In this document: positions 17,954-28,600 of the stretch, piece by piece | Layout of the letters: each line of letters starts with the position of its first letter | Position numbering within the stretch: position 1 is the stretch's first letter | Source of the DNA: Sneathiella aquimaris | Lineage (GTDB): Bacteria; Pseudomonadota; Alphaproteobacteria; Sneathiellales; Sneathiellaceae | DNA: 64,000 nucleotides | Assembly (NCBI RefSeq): GCF_026409565.1 | Contig: NZ_CP112881.1 | Span: 2,279,501 to 2,343,500, forward strand | Reading direction: 5' to 3' | The notes under the pieces: generated by a model | What the model was told of the DNA's origin: nothing | Database searches by the model: none | The model's input: the letters and a program-made list of their open reading frames with translations, nothing else | Translations under genes and position numbers: made by a program

Positions 17954-18729
17954 CTGACCCGGATCGCCATTCCACCGTCTACCATCAATTCCGCCCCATT
18001 TGTATGGCGGGCTTCATCGGAGGACAAAAACAGAATAGAACGGGCGACATCATCGGGCTCTCCAGCGCCGCCATAACCTTTCACCTTCTCAAATTCACGC
18101 CAGCCTGCGACGGGATCGCCACCGCCCATTTGGCTCATCAATTCATCCCCCATGGCCGTTTTGATCGGGTTTGGATGAACCGAATTACACCGGATGGGGT
18201 AACCTTGGTATAAACAATGACTGGCGACAGATTTGGTAAGATGAGCGACCGCGGCTTTTGAGGCGCCATAGGAAATCAGGTTTGGTGTCGATTGGTTTGC
18301 CGCCACGGACGCGATATTAACGATCACACCGCCCTTTTCCTTCATATGCCTGACCGCCGTCTGACATCCCAGAAAGACGCCTTCCACATTCACACTATTC
18401 ACGGCCCTCCAATGGGCGAGGTCCGTCGTCATAAGCGTTTGCGTAGGAGCGGTTTTCAGCAATCCAGCATTATTCACAAGTATATCGATCCGGCCAAATT
18501 GTTCGATAGTCTGTTCGAAAACAGACTTCCATGCATCTGGTGACGTCACATCATGCGACAAGAACATGGCACCTGCTTCCAGCGCGTTTAATGCAGCCTT
18601 TCCAGCCTCTGCATTTTTGTCCGTGACGACAATCTTTGCGCCTTCAGCCTGAAACAATTTTGCTGTCGCCAGACCAATCCCACCGGCACCGCCCGTTATA
18701 AGGGCTACTTTCTGATTTAACCGTCCCAT
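17950..18729 (-). CDS. Short-chain dehydrogenase/reductase
   Basis: A 259-residue classical SDR: NAD(P)-binding TGGAGGIG (residues 12-19), VTDKN after beta-2 (Asp favours NAD), NNAG, catalytic Ser in IVNIASVAA, and YGASK for the Tyr-Lys pair; C-terminal ELMVDGGMAIR. A GGGGAG site precedes the ATG. Last gene of a three-gene run (dioxygenase, unknown HxD protein, SDR) on the minus strand, so a role in oxidising the product of the dioxygenase step is plausible but inferred. Confidence 0.9.
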   Translation of the reverse strand: MGRLNQKVALITGGAGGIGLATAKLFQAEGAKIVVTDKNAEAGKAALNALEAGAMFLSHDVTSPDAWKSVFEQTIEQFGRIDILVNNAGLLKTAPTQTLMTTDLAHWRAVNSVNVEGVFLGCQTAVRHMKEKGGVIVNIASVAANQSTPNLISYGASKAAVAHLTKSVASHCLYQGYPIRCNSVHPNPIKTAMGDELMSQMGGGDPVAGWREFEKVKGYGGAGEPDDVARSILFLSSDEARHTNGAELMVDGGMAIRVS

Positions 18730-18789
18730 ACTCTCCCCTTATTTATTCTGTGTTCAGAAGAGAGTAGAATCAATTCCGCTTGAAAACAA

Positions 18790-19749
18790 TCAATAGCGCT
18801 GACCACCTTCAGGCGGAGCGTAGTTTTCTGTGATGACTTTTTTCCATGCCAGATCTGTCGCGAAATCACCCGGTTCGCGGAAATCAATGCCACGGCGCTT
18901 CAAATCCGCAGAGAAAATATCTCGAACTCTTTCCGCCGTCAGATCGTCCGAATGATCGTCATAAATCGCAGCCAGCCGTTCATCTTTAAAGCAATGGGCT
19001 TTCCAAAGAATTGAGATCCGCACCTGTCCATAATCGAATGACGCCCGCGTTTCCCCGCCCTCTTTTACATGCCACTGATCATCCGGTCCCAATTCCAGCA
19101 AAGCGTCGTAGCGAATATCATCATATTTTCCATGCTCTGACGCGGGTCCGATAGCGCCCACTCGATGGAACATATATTCGTTATCGGCCAGTACACATCG
19201 GTTGGTAAATGGTGGGCTTTCAGTCAAGGACGGATGATCCAACCCATCCGGCCAATATTCAAACTCACCCCCTTCGCCCTCATAAAACCAGGTAACGGCG
19301 GACGCGATGGGAATTGCCCAATCCTGAAACAGGTTGGAGTACCGCATGGGCGTCAGCATCCAGCTGGGAACTTCTTTATTTTCAGCGCCCCGATAAAATG
19401 GCAGGTCCAGATGAAACGGCGCCCCTGCCGCTGGCAAATTCAGATTTGTCATCATGGCAACCGGTCGAATGACCTCCGCCCTGTAGGTTTCTTTTGCGGC
19501 ATCGATAAAACGCTGGTTATTGAAATACGGCTCCGCCCCCTTAAAAACAACTTTACCACCCAGCGCCCAGAAATTTCGGAACCACCCCCCTGTCGTCTCT
19601 CCTACATTTCTGTGAACGGCAGCCAGTGTTTTATAAGGGCCGCCTTTGCGAATAAGCTTTTCTATTCCTTCCGGATTATCAAAAGCCGGCTCCATAGCGA
19701 CTGGCTTGGTAAGAAATTGATCACTGCGTAATTTGACTTGTGGTTTCAT
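18790..19749 (-). CDS. Unrecognised protein with a possible Fe(II) facial triad (HxD...H...R)
   Basis: 319 residues, no signal peptide, no family I can name. The middle shows an arrangement like a double-stranded beta-helix oxygenase: APFHLDLPF with His113 and Asp115, a GGEFEYWPDG turn (160-169), His195 in NEYMFHRVGAIGP, and Arg244 in GQVRISILWK. In 2-oxoglutarate/Fe(II) oxygenases HxD plus a distal His bind iron and a following Arg binds 2-oxoglutarate; here the His-to-Arg spacing (49) is longer than typical, so the assignment is inference. It sits 20 bases after a TauD-family dioxygenase and 60 before an SDR, so it is probably an enzyme in the same pathway. Confidence 0.55.
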   Translation of the reverse strand: MKPQVKLRSDQFLTKPVAMEPAFDNPEGIEKLIRKGGPYKTLAAVHRNVGETTGGWFRNFWALGGKVVFKGAEPYFNNQRFIDAAKETYRAEVIRPVAMMTNLNLPAAGAPFHLDLPFYRGAENKEVPSWMLTPMRYSNLFQDWAIPIASAVTWFYEGEGGEFEYWPDGLDHPSLTESPPFTNRCVLADNEYMFHRVGAIGPASEHGKYDDIRYDALLELGPDDQWHVKEGGETRASFDYGQVRISILWKAHCFKDERLAAIYDDHSDDLTAERVRDIFSADLKRRGIDFREPGDFATDLAWKKVITENYAPPEGGQRY

Positions 19750-19769
19750 TATTATTATCCGTCAAAAAA

Positions 19770-20630
19770 TTAATAAGGTTTATCTCCAGAAACAGTTGTT
19801 CTGTTAATCACACGATAGGCATCTGGTGGTAGGGTTCGCGTCGTTGCCCGGTGCATCAGGCAACGATTATCCCACATCGCCATATCCCCCTTTTCCCAAT
19901 TTAGGCTAAATTTGAACCTGTCTTGCAGACAATGCTCATACAGGGCGTCAAGGATCGGTTGGCCCTCTTTTTCAGTAAGGCCCTTTATTTTTTGTACAAT
20001 TCCAGGAAAAGAAAAGATTGATCGGGTGCCCGTTTCAGGATGCGTTCGCACGATAGGATGAACGACCTCTGGTGTTGCGGCCAGTTGGGTTTTTGATAGC
20101 GTTACTGATGTACCTTTATCCTTTGATTTATTCGACCGGTAAGCATGGATGGCAAATCGGTCCTTAATTTTCTCCCGCAAATTATCCGGTAACGCCTCAA
20201 AGGCCGCCTGCATATCAACAAATTCTGTATCGGCCCTAATGTCCGGAATTTCTTTTGCATGTAGAATTGTCGCCTTGGCCGGACACTCGTTATAGGACAA
20301 GTCAGAATGCCAATAAGACCCTCCATCCGCCGCCCCGAGTGGATTTCCATTGGCATCTTTTCGATTGCTCAATCTGAAAATTTCGGGATACAGCGGGTGA
20401 TTAAACTGGGAAATAACATGTATTTCCAAAGACCCAAACTGTTTGGAAAATTGAATTTGTTCCGGCTCAGACAGGTTCTGATTTTTAAATACCAACAGTT
20501 TATGGCGGAGAAATGCACGATTAACTGCGTCCTTCAATTGTTGATCAAAAGGAGTCGCCAAGTCAATTCCCCCAACTAAGGCGCCTGCCACTGGACCAAG
20601 TCTTTCAGTACTAAACAGATAATCGTGCAT
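19770..20630 (-). CDS. TauD/TfdA-family 2-oxoglutarate dioxygenase
   Basis: 286 residues from ATG 20630, which has GAAGGTGAG upstream; an upstream in-frame start at 20663 is less supported. The TauD iron triad is complete: His108 and Asp110 in SYWHSDLSY, His260 in NRCLMHRATT, with the 2-oxoglutarate-binding Arg at 273 (AYRVINR). The N-terminal region shows LRHKLLVFKNQNLSEPEQIQF. These enzymes hydroxylate small substrates (taurine, 2,4-D, carnitine-like amines, alkyl sulfates); the substrate is not readable here. First gene of a three-gene operon, divergent from a GcvA-like LysR. Confidence 0.9.
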   Translation of the reverse strand: MHDYLFSTERLGPVAGALVGGIDLATPFDQQLKDAVNRAFLRHKLLVFKNQNLSEPEQIQFSKQFGSLEIHVISQFNHPLYPEIFRLSNRKDANGNPLGAADGGSYWHSDLSYNECPAKATILHAKEIPDIRADTEFVDMQAAFEALPDNLREKIKDRFAIHAYRSNKSKDKGTSVTLSKTQLAATPEVVHPIVRTHPETGTRSIFSFPGIVQKIKGLTEKEGQPILDALYEHCLQDRFKFSLNWEKGDMAMWDNRCLMHRATTRTLPPDAYRVINRTTVSGDKPY

Positions 20631-20772
20631 CGTCTCACCTTCAGACCGCTTTATGAAATACAAAATCAGTCTTCTTTTAATTTATGAGGTGAAATCAAAT
20701 CGATCAAACGACTAATTCTTGCTCAAGGGTAAGAAAATGTTATGCTTCCATTAAAATACTTGTGGATTATCA

Positions 20773-21663
20773 ATGCAACGTAAACTTCCCCCGCTCAACC
20801 AGGTTCGCTCCTTCGAAGCTGCGGCCCGCCATCAGAGTTTCTCTGTTGCGGCCAGCGAATTGGGAGTTACAGCCGCCGCAATCAGCAGTCTTGTAAAATC
20901 TCTGGAAGATTTTTTAGGGGTTCTCCTGTTTCACAGAGGCGCAAGCCATATCCGTCTGACACAATCGGGAAAGCGATATCTGTTACGCTTGACACCAGCC
21001 CTTGACGATATTGCAATTGCCACAGCGGAAGTGACGGGAGACTGGAGGAACAGTTTTACCATCGCAGCGTTTCCATCTGTCGCCCAGCGCTGGCTTATTC
21101 CAAATTGGGCTGAATTCAAAAATGAGAACCCCGAACACACCATTCACATAAAAACCGTTCTTACGGCACCGCGCAGCAATCAGGACGATATCGACGCTGC
21201 GATCCGGGTCAGGCCACCTGATGATACAACGATGATCTGGGACAAAATTCATGACGACGAATTGATACCGGTCTGTCATCCCAAATTTGCTGACGCTCAC
21301 CCTGCAACAGTACAAAGCTTAATAACCCTTCCCCGACTGAAAGTAAGGACACGGCAAACAGACTGGGTAAACTGGTTTCGCCATATGGATATTGACTATG
21401 ATCCGGTCCTGTTGCGCGATGACCCGGAATTTCATGACCTTCCCATGGCGATTGCTGCGGCTGTTCAGGGAATGGGGATTGTCATTGCCATCAAAAGCCT
21501 GATCCAACCCGAACTCAGTTCTGGTCTGCTGGTTCCTTTCATGAAAGATACAGCCCGGATGCTGTGCCCCTTTTACCTGACCTACCCACCGGACAAGGCC
21601 CATCATCCGTCCTTGCAGGCCTTTCATCACTGGATTTTGAACAGTAAAACAAATCAAATGTGA
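20773..21663 (+). CDS. LysR-family regulator, GcvA-like
   Basis: 296 residues. It begins LPPLNQVRSFEAAARHQSFSVAASELGVTAAAISSLVKSLEDFLG, the GcvA subgroup form, with a full effector domain. Divergent from the TauD-HxD-SDR operon and followed by an MFS transporter gene, so it likely senses the substrate of this module. Confidence 0.9.
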   Translation: MQRKLPPLNQVRSFEAAARHQSFSVAASELGVTAAAISSLVKSLEDFLGVLLFHRGASHIRLTQSGKRYLLRLTPALDDIAIATAEVTGDWRNSFTIAAFPSVAQRWLIPNWAEFKNENPEHTIHIKTVLTAPRSNQDDIDAAIRVRPPDDTTMIWDKIHDDELIPVCHPKFADAHPATVQSLITLPRLKVRTRQTDWVNWFRHMDIDYDPVLLRDDPEFHDLPMAIAAAVQGMGIVIAIKSLIQPELSSGLLVPFMKDTARMLCPFYLTYPPDKAHHPSLQAFHHWILNSKTNQM

Positions 21664-21751
21664 CGGCGGGGGGATTGCTCTTGTAAAAAGGGGAGCCTAA
21701 TATCGGGCCTGCTTATCTCTTTTTATCCTCCTTCTGAATTGGTCCCTGCCA

Positions 21752-23008
21752 ATGCCACCTTCCTTCAGTACAGCCTCTCAACAGGGGGTTTCATCAACAG
21801 ACTATCTGGATAGCCGGTATTCATGGGTCCGTTTGTTTGTGTCTGTCTTGCTTGCGACCCTTGGTAGTGGCGGGATGTGGTCGATCATTGTCATTCTTCC
21901 TCAGGTCCAGGACGAATTCGGAATTAACAGAGGGGAAGCCTCCCTTGCCTTTACGGCTGTGATGATCGGTTTTGGTCTTGGAAACCTGATTGTTGGAAGA
22001 CTGGTGGATCGATTTGGTATTTTCATCCCGCTCTTGCTGTCCTGCCTGTTAATCTCTGGCGGTTTTTACCTGTCTACGGTGGTCAGTAGTTTCTGGTTGT
22101 TCTCGGTCATTCAGGGCACGATGATTGGCCTGGGAACCTCGACCCTGTTTGGCCCCCTGATGTCAGATATTTCCCACTGGTTTTTTAAAAGACTGGGGAT
22201 CGCAATCGCAACAGCGGCCAGCGGCAATTATTTTGCCGGCTGTTTTTGGCCATTATTTATAAAGGATATCGTTGCAACAGAGGGCTGGCGAGAGGCGTAT
22301 AGCCTCGTTTCCATTATTCTGTTGGCAACAATGCTGCCATTGGCGATGATGTTAAGAAGAAAGGTTCCTTCAAAGATCCCTACTGCCAGTGCCGCAGACC
22401 AGCCCACTCAAACCATGAGGGGGAAAACCGACCTTCAACCGAATATGTTACAAGGTTTGCTGGTTATTGCGGGGATTGGGTGTTGCGTTGCCATGTCAAT
22501 GCCTCAGGTTCATATCGTGGCCTATTCTGATGATCTGGGATATGGGATTGAGCGAGGTGCGGAAATGCTTTCCCTGATGCTCGCCGGTGGTATTGTAAGC
22601 CGCCTTGCGTCAGGATTCCTCGCAGATTTATTTGGTGGTATCAAAACCCTCCTTCTTGGATCCGTTCTACAGTGTATCGGCCTGATCCTTTATATGCCAT
22701 TTGATGGGTTAATGGCCCTATATATCATTTCTTTCATTTTTGGCCTGTCCCAAGGGGGGATTGTCCCAAGTTACGCCATCATTGTCCGTGAATATTTACC
22801 GGCCCACGAAGCTGGACAGCGTGTAGGGCTGGTTATTCTGGCGACGGTCGCAGGGATGGCTCTTGGTGGATGGCTGTCTGGCCTGATTTATGATCTGACG
22901 CAATCCTACCGGGCAGCGTTCATTAACGGCATTGGCTGGAATTTGCTCAATATTGGCATTATGACATTCGTTTTGTGGCGGTCTCGCCTGACATTACAGC
23001 CCGGCTAA
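21752..23008 (+). CDS. MFS transporter (monocarboxylate/oxalate-like)
   Basis: 418 residues with about twelve hydrophobic segments. The first long helix is WVRLFVSVLLATLGSGGMWS; GRLVDRFGIF supplies the loop 2-3 MFS motif, and ASGFLADLFGGIKTLL is the matching loop in the second half. The layout resembles OFA/MCT-type carboxylate carriers. It is 89 bases after the LysR gene and may import the substrate of the dioxygenase operon. It sits in the inner membrane. Confidence 0.85.
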   Translation: MPPSFSTASQQGVSSTDYLDSRYSWVRLFVSVLLATLGSGGMWSIIVILPQVQDEFGINRGEASLAFTAVMIGFGLGNLIVGRLVDRFGIFIPLLLSCLLISGGFYLSTVVSSFWLFSVIQGTMIGLGTSTLFGPLMSDISHWFFKRLGIAIATAASGNYFAGCFWPLFIKDIVATEGWREAYSLVSIILLATMLPLAMMLRRKVPSKIPTASAADQPTQTMRGKTDLQPNMLQGLLVIAGIGCCVAMSMPQVHIVAYSDDLGYGIERGAEMLSLMLAGGIVSRLASGFLADLFGGIKTLLLGSVLQCIGLILYMPFDGLMALYIISFIFGLSQGGIVPSYAIIVREYLPAHEAGQRVGLVILATVAGMALGGWLSGLIYDLTQSYRAAFINGIGWNLLNIGIMTFVLWRSRLTLQPG

Positions 23009-23019
23009 CCTGCAACCAG

Positions 23020-23056
23020 CCAGAACAGGGGCGCATATTATTGCGTCCTGTTCTGG
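23020..23056. terminator. Long hairpin downstream of the MFS gene
   Basis: CCAGAACAGG (23020-23029) pairs perfectly with CCTGTTCTGG (23047-23056); the inner GCGCA/TGCGT extends the stem with one G-U pair. No T run follows, so it may be an RNA-stabilising or Rho-assisted end rather than a classical terminator. Confidence 0.5.
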
Positions 23057-23211
23057 GTTTCTGCAAAAAGGGTGATCTTACCGACACGCCTCCTGTTTTT
23101 TTGAGAAATTACAGGCAAGCCTACACCCCTTATATTGTCACGATTTTTAACAAAAAAAATCCTCTTTCTACGGAAAATCCTAACCGTTCACCTGTTCTTT
23201 TTTCTTGAAAT

Positions 23212-23226
23212 GTTCTCTTTTTGTTC
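23212..23226. promoter_or_regulatory. LexA (SOS) box upstream of imuA
   Basis: GTTC (23212-23215), seven bases, GTTC (23223-23226): exactly the direct-repeat GTTC-N7-GTTC operator used by alphaproteobacterial LexA. It lies 49 bases before the imuA start, which fits repression of the imuA-imuB-dnaE2 operon until DNA damage. Confidence 0.85.
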
Positions 23227-23274
23227 TATTTTATTATTACCCAGAACAAACACCAAAACAGAAGAAAGATTTTA

Positions 23275-24120
23275 ATGCCCCCTTTTTCACAGCATCAAAA
23301 AACAGACCTAAAAAAGAGCCTGCGCGCTCTTGAACGCTGTTCTGATGCGCAAAAAAAGGAAAAAAGCCCGGCAACAACCTCTTTGGGATTATCTGCCCTT
23401 GATGATGCTTTGCCAGATGCCGGGTTAGAACATGGGGTTATTCATGAAATAGTTCCTCAGAACCATACGGATTTTCCGGCAGCCCTTGGATTTGCCGCAG
23501 GATTGGTAGAGCGCCTTTCCAAAGCACACAACCTTCCTGTGCTTTGGTGTAGCCTGGGGCGGGGACTGGATCACCCGCCCCGGCTCTTTCCGCCTGGATT
23601 GCCCGCCCTTGGTCTTTCACCGGATAAAATCCTGCATATTGATGTTCAGAATGAACGAGAGATGCTGTGGGTTCTGGAAGAAGCCCTTTCCTGCCCCGCG
23701 TGCCCCTTATTGATTGCCGCCCTGAATCAGCCTGAAAAATTATATGATTTTACAGCGAGCCGGCGCCTTTCTTTAAGGGCCGCCCGTCATCAGGGAACAT
23801 TATTTCTGATCCGTCACCATTTGGCCAACCACCATTTGAAAGGCCGCGGGGCAACCGCAGCCGCAACCCGCTGGTCCATCGCAACCCGCCCCAGCCAGCC
23901 CTTTTTTTTTACCAATGCAAAAATGCCCGGATTTTCCCGCCCGCGCTGGCAGGTGGCACTCACCCGTTGCAAACGGGGCCGTCCCAATCTTTGGGAACTG
24001 GAATGGGATCATGAGACGTTTTCTTTCCGTTTGGCTGCCCCGTTGGCCGACCGAACGACAGCACCTGACCTCCCCGCAAGCACAGAGGCCGACATCTACA
24101 AGATCAGCGCGTTCCGATAA
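23275..24120 (+). CDS. imuA: ImuA, SOS mutasome RecA-like protein
   Basis: 281 residues from ATG 23275 (GAAGAAAG upstream); a frame extension to 23221 lacks a start site in good context. The sequence LSALDDALPDAGLEHGVIHEI is the ImuA/SulA-related opening, followed by a RecA-fold core (LPVLWCSLGRGLDHPPRLFPP; LWVLEEALSCPACPLLIAAL). ImuA works with ImuB and ImuC (DnaE2) in damage-induced mutagenic translesion synthesis. First gene of the operon behind a LexA box; imuB starts inside its 3' end with 110 bases of overlap. Confidence 0.9.
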   Translation: MPPFSQHQKTDLKKSLRALERCSDAQKKEKSPATTSLGLSALDDALPDAGLEHGVIHEIVPQNHTDFPAALGFAAGLVERLSKAHNLPVLWCSLGRGLDHPPRLFPPGLPALGLSPDKILHIDVQNEREMLWVLEEALSCPACPLLIAALNQPEKLYDFTASRRLSLRAARHQGTLFLIRHHLANHHLKGRGATAAATRWSIATRPSQPFFFTNAKMPGFSRPRWQVALTRCKRGRPNLWELEWDHETFSFRLAAPLADRTTAPDLPASTEADIYKISAFR

Positions 24121-25609
24121 AACAGCCGGCCTTTCCCCCTTTGCCTTCACCACGCAGGTTGGGAACACCGTTCAAATTACAGCCGTCAATGAGACGGCCG
24201 AGAAAATGGGCGTACATCCTGATATGTCCTTAACAGATGCGCGGGCCCTGTACCCGGCGCTTGAAACACGCCAGGCCACACCAGAAGACGACCTTTCAGC
24301 GCTGCATCGTCTGACTTTATGGTGTCTGCGCTACAGCCCTTTGGTGACCCTCCATCCGCCTGATGGCTTTGCTCTGGATATTACCGGATGTGCCCACCTT
24401 TTTGGGGGCGAAAAAGCCATGTTTCTGGAAATCGAAAATCGTCTGTCAGATTTTGGATTAACCTGTAAAACAGGGGCCGCCGATACCATCGGTGCGGCAT
24501 GGGCCGCTGCGCGTTATGGACGAGAAAACCAGACCCTTGTCCAATCGGGGAATCATATTGCTTTTTTATCCCCCTTGCCGCTTGGCGCCTTAAGGCTACC
24601 AAAAGCTCAGATACAGCGCCTTAATCAACTGGGATTACGGAAAATTGGTCACCTGATCAGGGCCCCGCACGCTCCGCTCACCAGCCGGTTTGGCCCTGAT
24701 CTTATACGGCATCTGCAACAGGCAACAGGGGCCACGCCTGAAACGTTCAATCCACTTTCTGTTCCCCCCACCTATACAGTGCGGCATCCGTTGGTCGAAC
24801 CTGTCCAGCATCTAGCGGCTGTGGAGGCCACCATTGAAATTTTAGCCCGCCAGATTGAAGAGCTTTTAAAAGCGCGTCAGGAAGGCGCTCGGCTGCTGAA
24901 TGTTTTGATTTTTCGCGTGGATGGACATCTGGAAACACTAAGCGTTCAAACGAGCAGCCTGTGTCAGGAAGCGGACCATATTACCCTGCTCTTTCGGGAA
25001 AAAATTGCGATCCTTCATGACGAGCTGGATACCGGTTTCGGTATTGACCTGATCTGCATGTCAGCCTTGAAAACCGAATTTATGCCAGATCAACAATCCT
25101 CGCTTTCGGCTTCAACAACAACATCCCCGGTTGATGTAGAAACCGATCTTGCCACACTTTTGGATCGCTTTGGAAACCGTCTGGGCTTCAACCGCATTAC
25201 CCGTTTTATTCCTTTTGAAAGTTATATTCCCGAAAAATCCGTTCGCTCTTGCCCGGTCACAACCCTGTCGTCACAGAAAAAATCACCCGCCTGGGAGCCA
25301 CCGCACTCCCCACGTCCTTTTCTGCTGTTTTCCCCGGCGGAACCTATCACTGTTATTGCAGAAGTCCCGGATGGCCCACCCCTTCAGTTCAAGTGGCGCC
25401 GCCTGCATCATCATATTACCCGCGCCGAAGGACCAGAACGTCTGGCGCCAGAATGGTGGGATGTTGGAAACCCTCTCTCCGGGTTCAAAACACGCGATTA
25501 TTATCGTGTTGAAAATGCCTTGGGGCATCGTTTCTGGTTATACAGGGATGGCCTGTATGAACGAACAGACGATCGCCCCCGCTGGTATATGCAAGGGCTG
25601 TTTCCATAA
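24011..25609 (+). CDS. imuB: ImuB, non-catalytic Y-family polymerase-like protein
   Basis: 532 residues from ATG 24011 (MRRFLSVWLPRWPTER, the normal ImuB beginning). The frame stays open 32 codons further upstream but that reading lies wholly inside imuA. Y-family architecture is visible: ALDITGCAHLFGG (palm), then LRKIGHLIRAPHAPLTSRFG (helix-hairpin region), but the N-terminal catalytic acids of DinB are absent, as usual for ImuB, which acts as an adaptor between ImuA, DnaE2 and the beta clamp. The C-terminal segment ending RWYMQGLFP is typical. Its stop overlaps the dnaE2 start by one base (TAATG). Confidence 0.92.
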   Translation: MRRFLSVWLPRWPTERQHLTSPQAQRPTSTRSARSDKTAGLSPFAFTTQVGNTVQITAVNETAEKMGVHPDMSLTDARALYPALETRQATPEDDLSALHRLTLWCLRYSPLVTLHPPDGFALDITGCAHLFGGEKAMFLEIENRLSDFGLTCKTGAADTIGAAWAAARYGRENQTLVQSGNHIAFLSPLPLGALRLPKAQIQRLNQLGLRKIGHLIRAPHAPLTSRFGPDLIRHLQQATGATPETFNPLSVPPTYTVRHPLVEPVQHLAAVEATIEILARQIEELLKARQEGARLLNVLIFRVDGHLETLSVQTSSLCQEADHITLLFREKIAILHDELDTGFGIDLICMSALKTEFMPDQQSSLSASTTTSPVDVETDLATLLDRFGNRLGFNRITRFIPFESYIPEKSVRSCPVTTLSSQKKSPAWEPPHSPRPFLLFSPAEPITVIAEVPDGPPLQFKWRRLHHHITRAEGPERLAPEWWDVGNPLSGFKTRDYYRVENALGHRFWLYRDGLYERTDDRPRWYMQGLFP

Positions 25610-28600
25610 TGACAATTTCCCCCGACGCTGCCCGCTATGTTGAGCTGGCGGTCACCAGCAATTTCAGTTTTCTAAGGGGCGGCTCCCATCCACACGAACT
25701 GGTTCTGACCGCCGCAACTCTTGGACATACGGCGCTTGCCATAACGGACCGCAATACATTGGCAGGCATTGTTCGGGCTCATATTGCCGCTAAAGATATG
25801 GGGATACGGCTGATTGTCGGAGTTCGGCTGGTTTTCATGAACGGTTTTGAATGCCTGTGTTTTCCAAAGAACAAAGGAGCCTATAGCCGACTGACCCGCC
25901 TCCTAACCCTTGGAAACCGCAGGGCGAATAAAGGAGAATGTCATTTATTTTTATCTGATCTTGCACATTTCTCTAAAGATCAGGTTTTTGTGGTCATGCC
26001 CCCTGCTATCCTGACACCAGTATTTGAAGAACAGCTGTCAGAATTTTGCACCCTGTTTCCTGAACAAGCCAGCCTCTCCTTATCGCGGTTATTCTCCGGG
26101 AAAGACCAGGAAAGGCTGGAACATCTATCCACATTATCTGATCAGTATAATTGCCCCATGGTCGCAACAAATGACATTCTGTATCACATTCCAAACCGGC
26201 GCCCCTTGCAGGATGTTCTGACCTGCATCCGAAATCATTGCACAATTCAGCAGGCCGGTTTTCGGCTGCAGGCAAATGCCGAGAGATATCTCAAAAAAGC
26301 TTCAGAAATGTATCGGCTGTTTTCCGGATTTGAAGCGGCTGTTCAGCGCAGTCACTTGATTGCTGAAAAATGCACCTTTTCAATGGATGAATTGGCGTAT
26401 CAGTATCCGGAAGAGCCGAACGGCGAAAGTCTGACCCCGCAGGCAGAATTATCGCGGTTAAGCTGGATTGGTGCGAAAGAACGGTTTCCTGATGGCATTC
26501 CTGAAAAAGTAAAACAAGCCATTAAATATGAATTGACGCTGATTGATCAGTTAAAATACGCGCCTTACTTTCTGACGGTCCATGACATTGTTCGATACGC
26601 CCGTTCCTTAACACCGCCCATCCTGTGTCAGGGGCGCGGGTCCGCCGCGAATTCCACGATCTGTTACTGCCTTGGCATTACGGCCGTCAATCCTGCCGAA
26701 ATTGATCTTCTTTTTGAACGTTTCATCTCGGCGGAGCGCGATGAGCCTCCTGATATTGATGTCGATTTTGAACATGAACGGCGCGAAGAGGTCATTCAGT
26801 ATATTTATGCCAAATACGGGCGGCACCGGGCAGGACTGGCGGCCACTGTCATCACCTATCGGTCTCGTAGTGCCGTCCGTGAAGTTGGCAAAGCCATGGG
26901 GTTGTCGGACGATGCGGTCAGTTCATTAGCCGCAAGCGTCTGGGGACGCAGCTCGTCCGGTATTCAGGACCATCAGGTTACAGAAAGCGGACTTGCCGCT
27001 TCTGATCCCACGTTAAACCAGATTTTGAAACTCACACAGCTGTTGATCGGCTTTCCCCGGCATCTATCACAGCATGTCGGGGGGTTTGTCATTACCCGTG
27101 GTCCTTTGGATGAACTATCCCCCATCTCCAATGCTGCGATGGAGAACAGAACCGTTGTTGAATGGGATAAGGATGATCTGGATGCCCTTGGTATCCTGAA
27201 AATCGATGTTTTATCACTGGGAATGCTCACCTGCCTTCGAAAATCCTTCGATTTACTGGAACAGCACTATCATAAGCCCATGCAACTTGCCCATATTCCA
27301 AGGGATGACCCACCAACCTACAAAATGATCCAAAAGGCTGATACCGTCGGTGTTTTTCAGATCGAAAGCCGGGCCCAGATGTCCATGCTTCCCAGATTAC
27401 GACCTGAAAACTTCTATGATCTGGTTATCGAAATTGCCATTGTCCGACCCGGGCCAATCCAGGGGGAAATGGTGCATCCCTACTTGCGCCGCCGGCAGGG
27501 GCTGGAACCGGTTGAGTATCCATCAGAAGAATTAAAAGCGGTCCTTGAGAAAACAAAAGGCGTTCCGTTATTTCAGGAACAGGCCATGAAGATTGCGATG
27601 GTCGGTGCAGGCTTCACTGCATCTGAGGCAGATCAGCTTCGCCGGGCTATGGCAACCTTCAAAAAAACAGGCGATATTGGCAACTTTCGGGAACGGTTTA
27701 TCAATGGCATGATCAATAAGCGATATGATCCGCACTTTGCCGAACTGTGCTTCAAACAGATTGAGGGGTTTAGCGACTATGGCTTTCCTGAAAGTCATTC
27801 AGCAAGTTTCGCCTTGCTAGCCTATGCATCAGCCTGGCTTAAATGTCATTACCCCGATATATTCGCCGCAGCCCTGTTAAATTCACAACCAATGGGGTTT
27901 TATTCCGCCTCCAGTATTGTCCGGGATTTTTTAAGCCATGGCGGCAAGGCGCTGCCTGTCGATATCAACGAAAGCGATTGGGATTACACGCTGGAAACAC
28001 CGGGTCGTGGCGACAGATATCACGCACTGCGTTTAGGGTTCCGTCAGATTAGCGGCCTTAAAAAAGCCGCAGCCCTCACCATAACAGAACAACGCGCAAC
28101 CGGTTATGACAGCGTACGGGATTTATATTTTCGTACAGGGATTGATATGAAATCTCTGGAAGATCTGGCCCATGCCGATGCGTTTCGTTCCATTGGTCTG
28201 GACCGACGAGAAGCGCTTTGGGCTGTTAAAGGGCTGGGCGGTTATTCAGGACGGCGCGCGGCGTTGGAAGAACTTCCCTTGTTTGCGGCCGCTCATGATG
28301 CGGCTTCTGAACTCCAGAATGAAGTGGAAATGCAGCTTCCTACAATGCCTCTTGGACAACATGTGGTCGAAGATTACGCAAGCCTGCGTCTTTCTTTAAA
28401 GGCGCATCCGGTTTCTTTCCTGCGCCCCCTTTTTGATCAACGAAGGGTCTTAAAAGCATCTGATTTACCGCATTGTAAATCCGGCCAAAAAATACAGATC
28501 GCCGGGTTGGTTCTGGTCCGTCAGCGCCCCGGAACGGCGGCAGGCGTAATCTTTATGACATTGGAAGATGAAACAGGCACCTCAAATGTCATTATATGGC

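Noticed and set aside
19165-19731. 188-codon open frame on + strand opposite the HxD protein gene
   Set aside because: Wholly antisense to a well-supported gene, no ribosome-binding site, no recognisable domain; a codon-bias shadow.
23186-23197. A second pair of GTTC words near the LexA box
   Set aside because: Spacing is four bases, not seven, so it does not fit the LexA operator.
23915-24010. Longer imuB start within imuA
   Set aside because: The 32 extra residues do not resemble ImuB and the ATG at 24011 gives the normal N-terminus.
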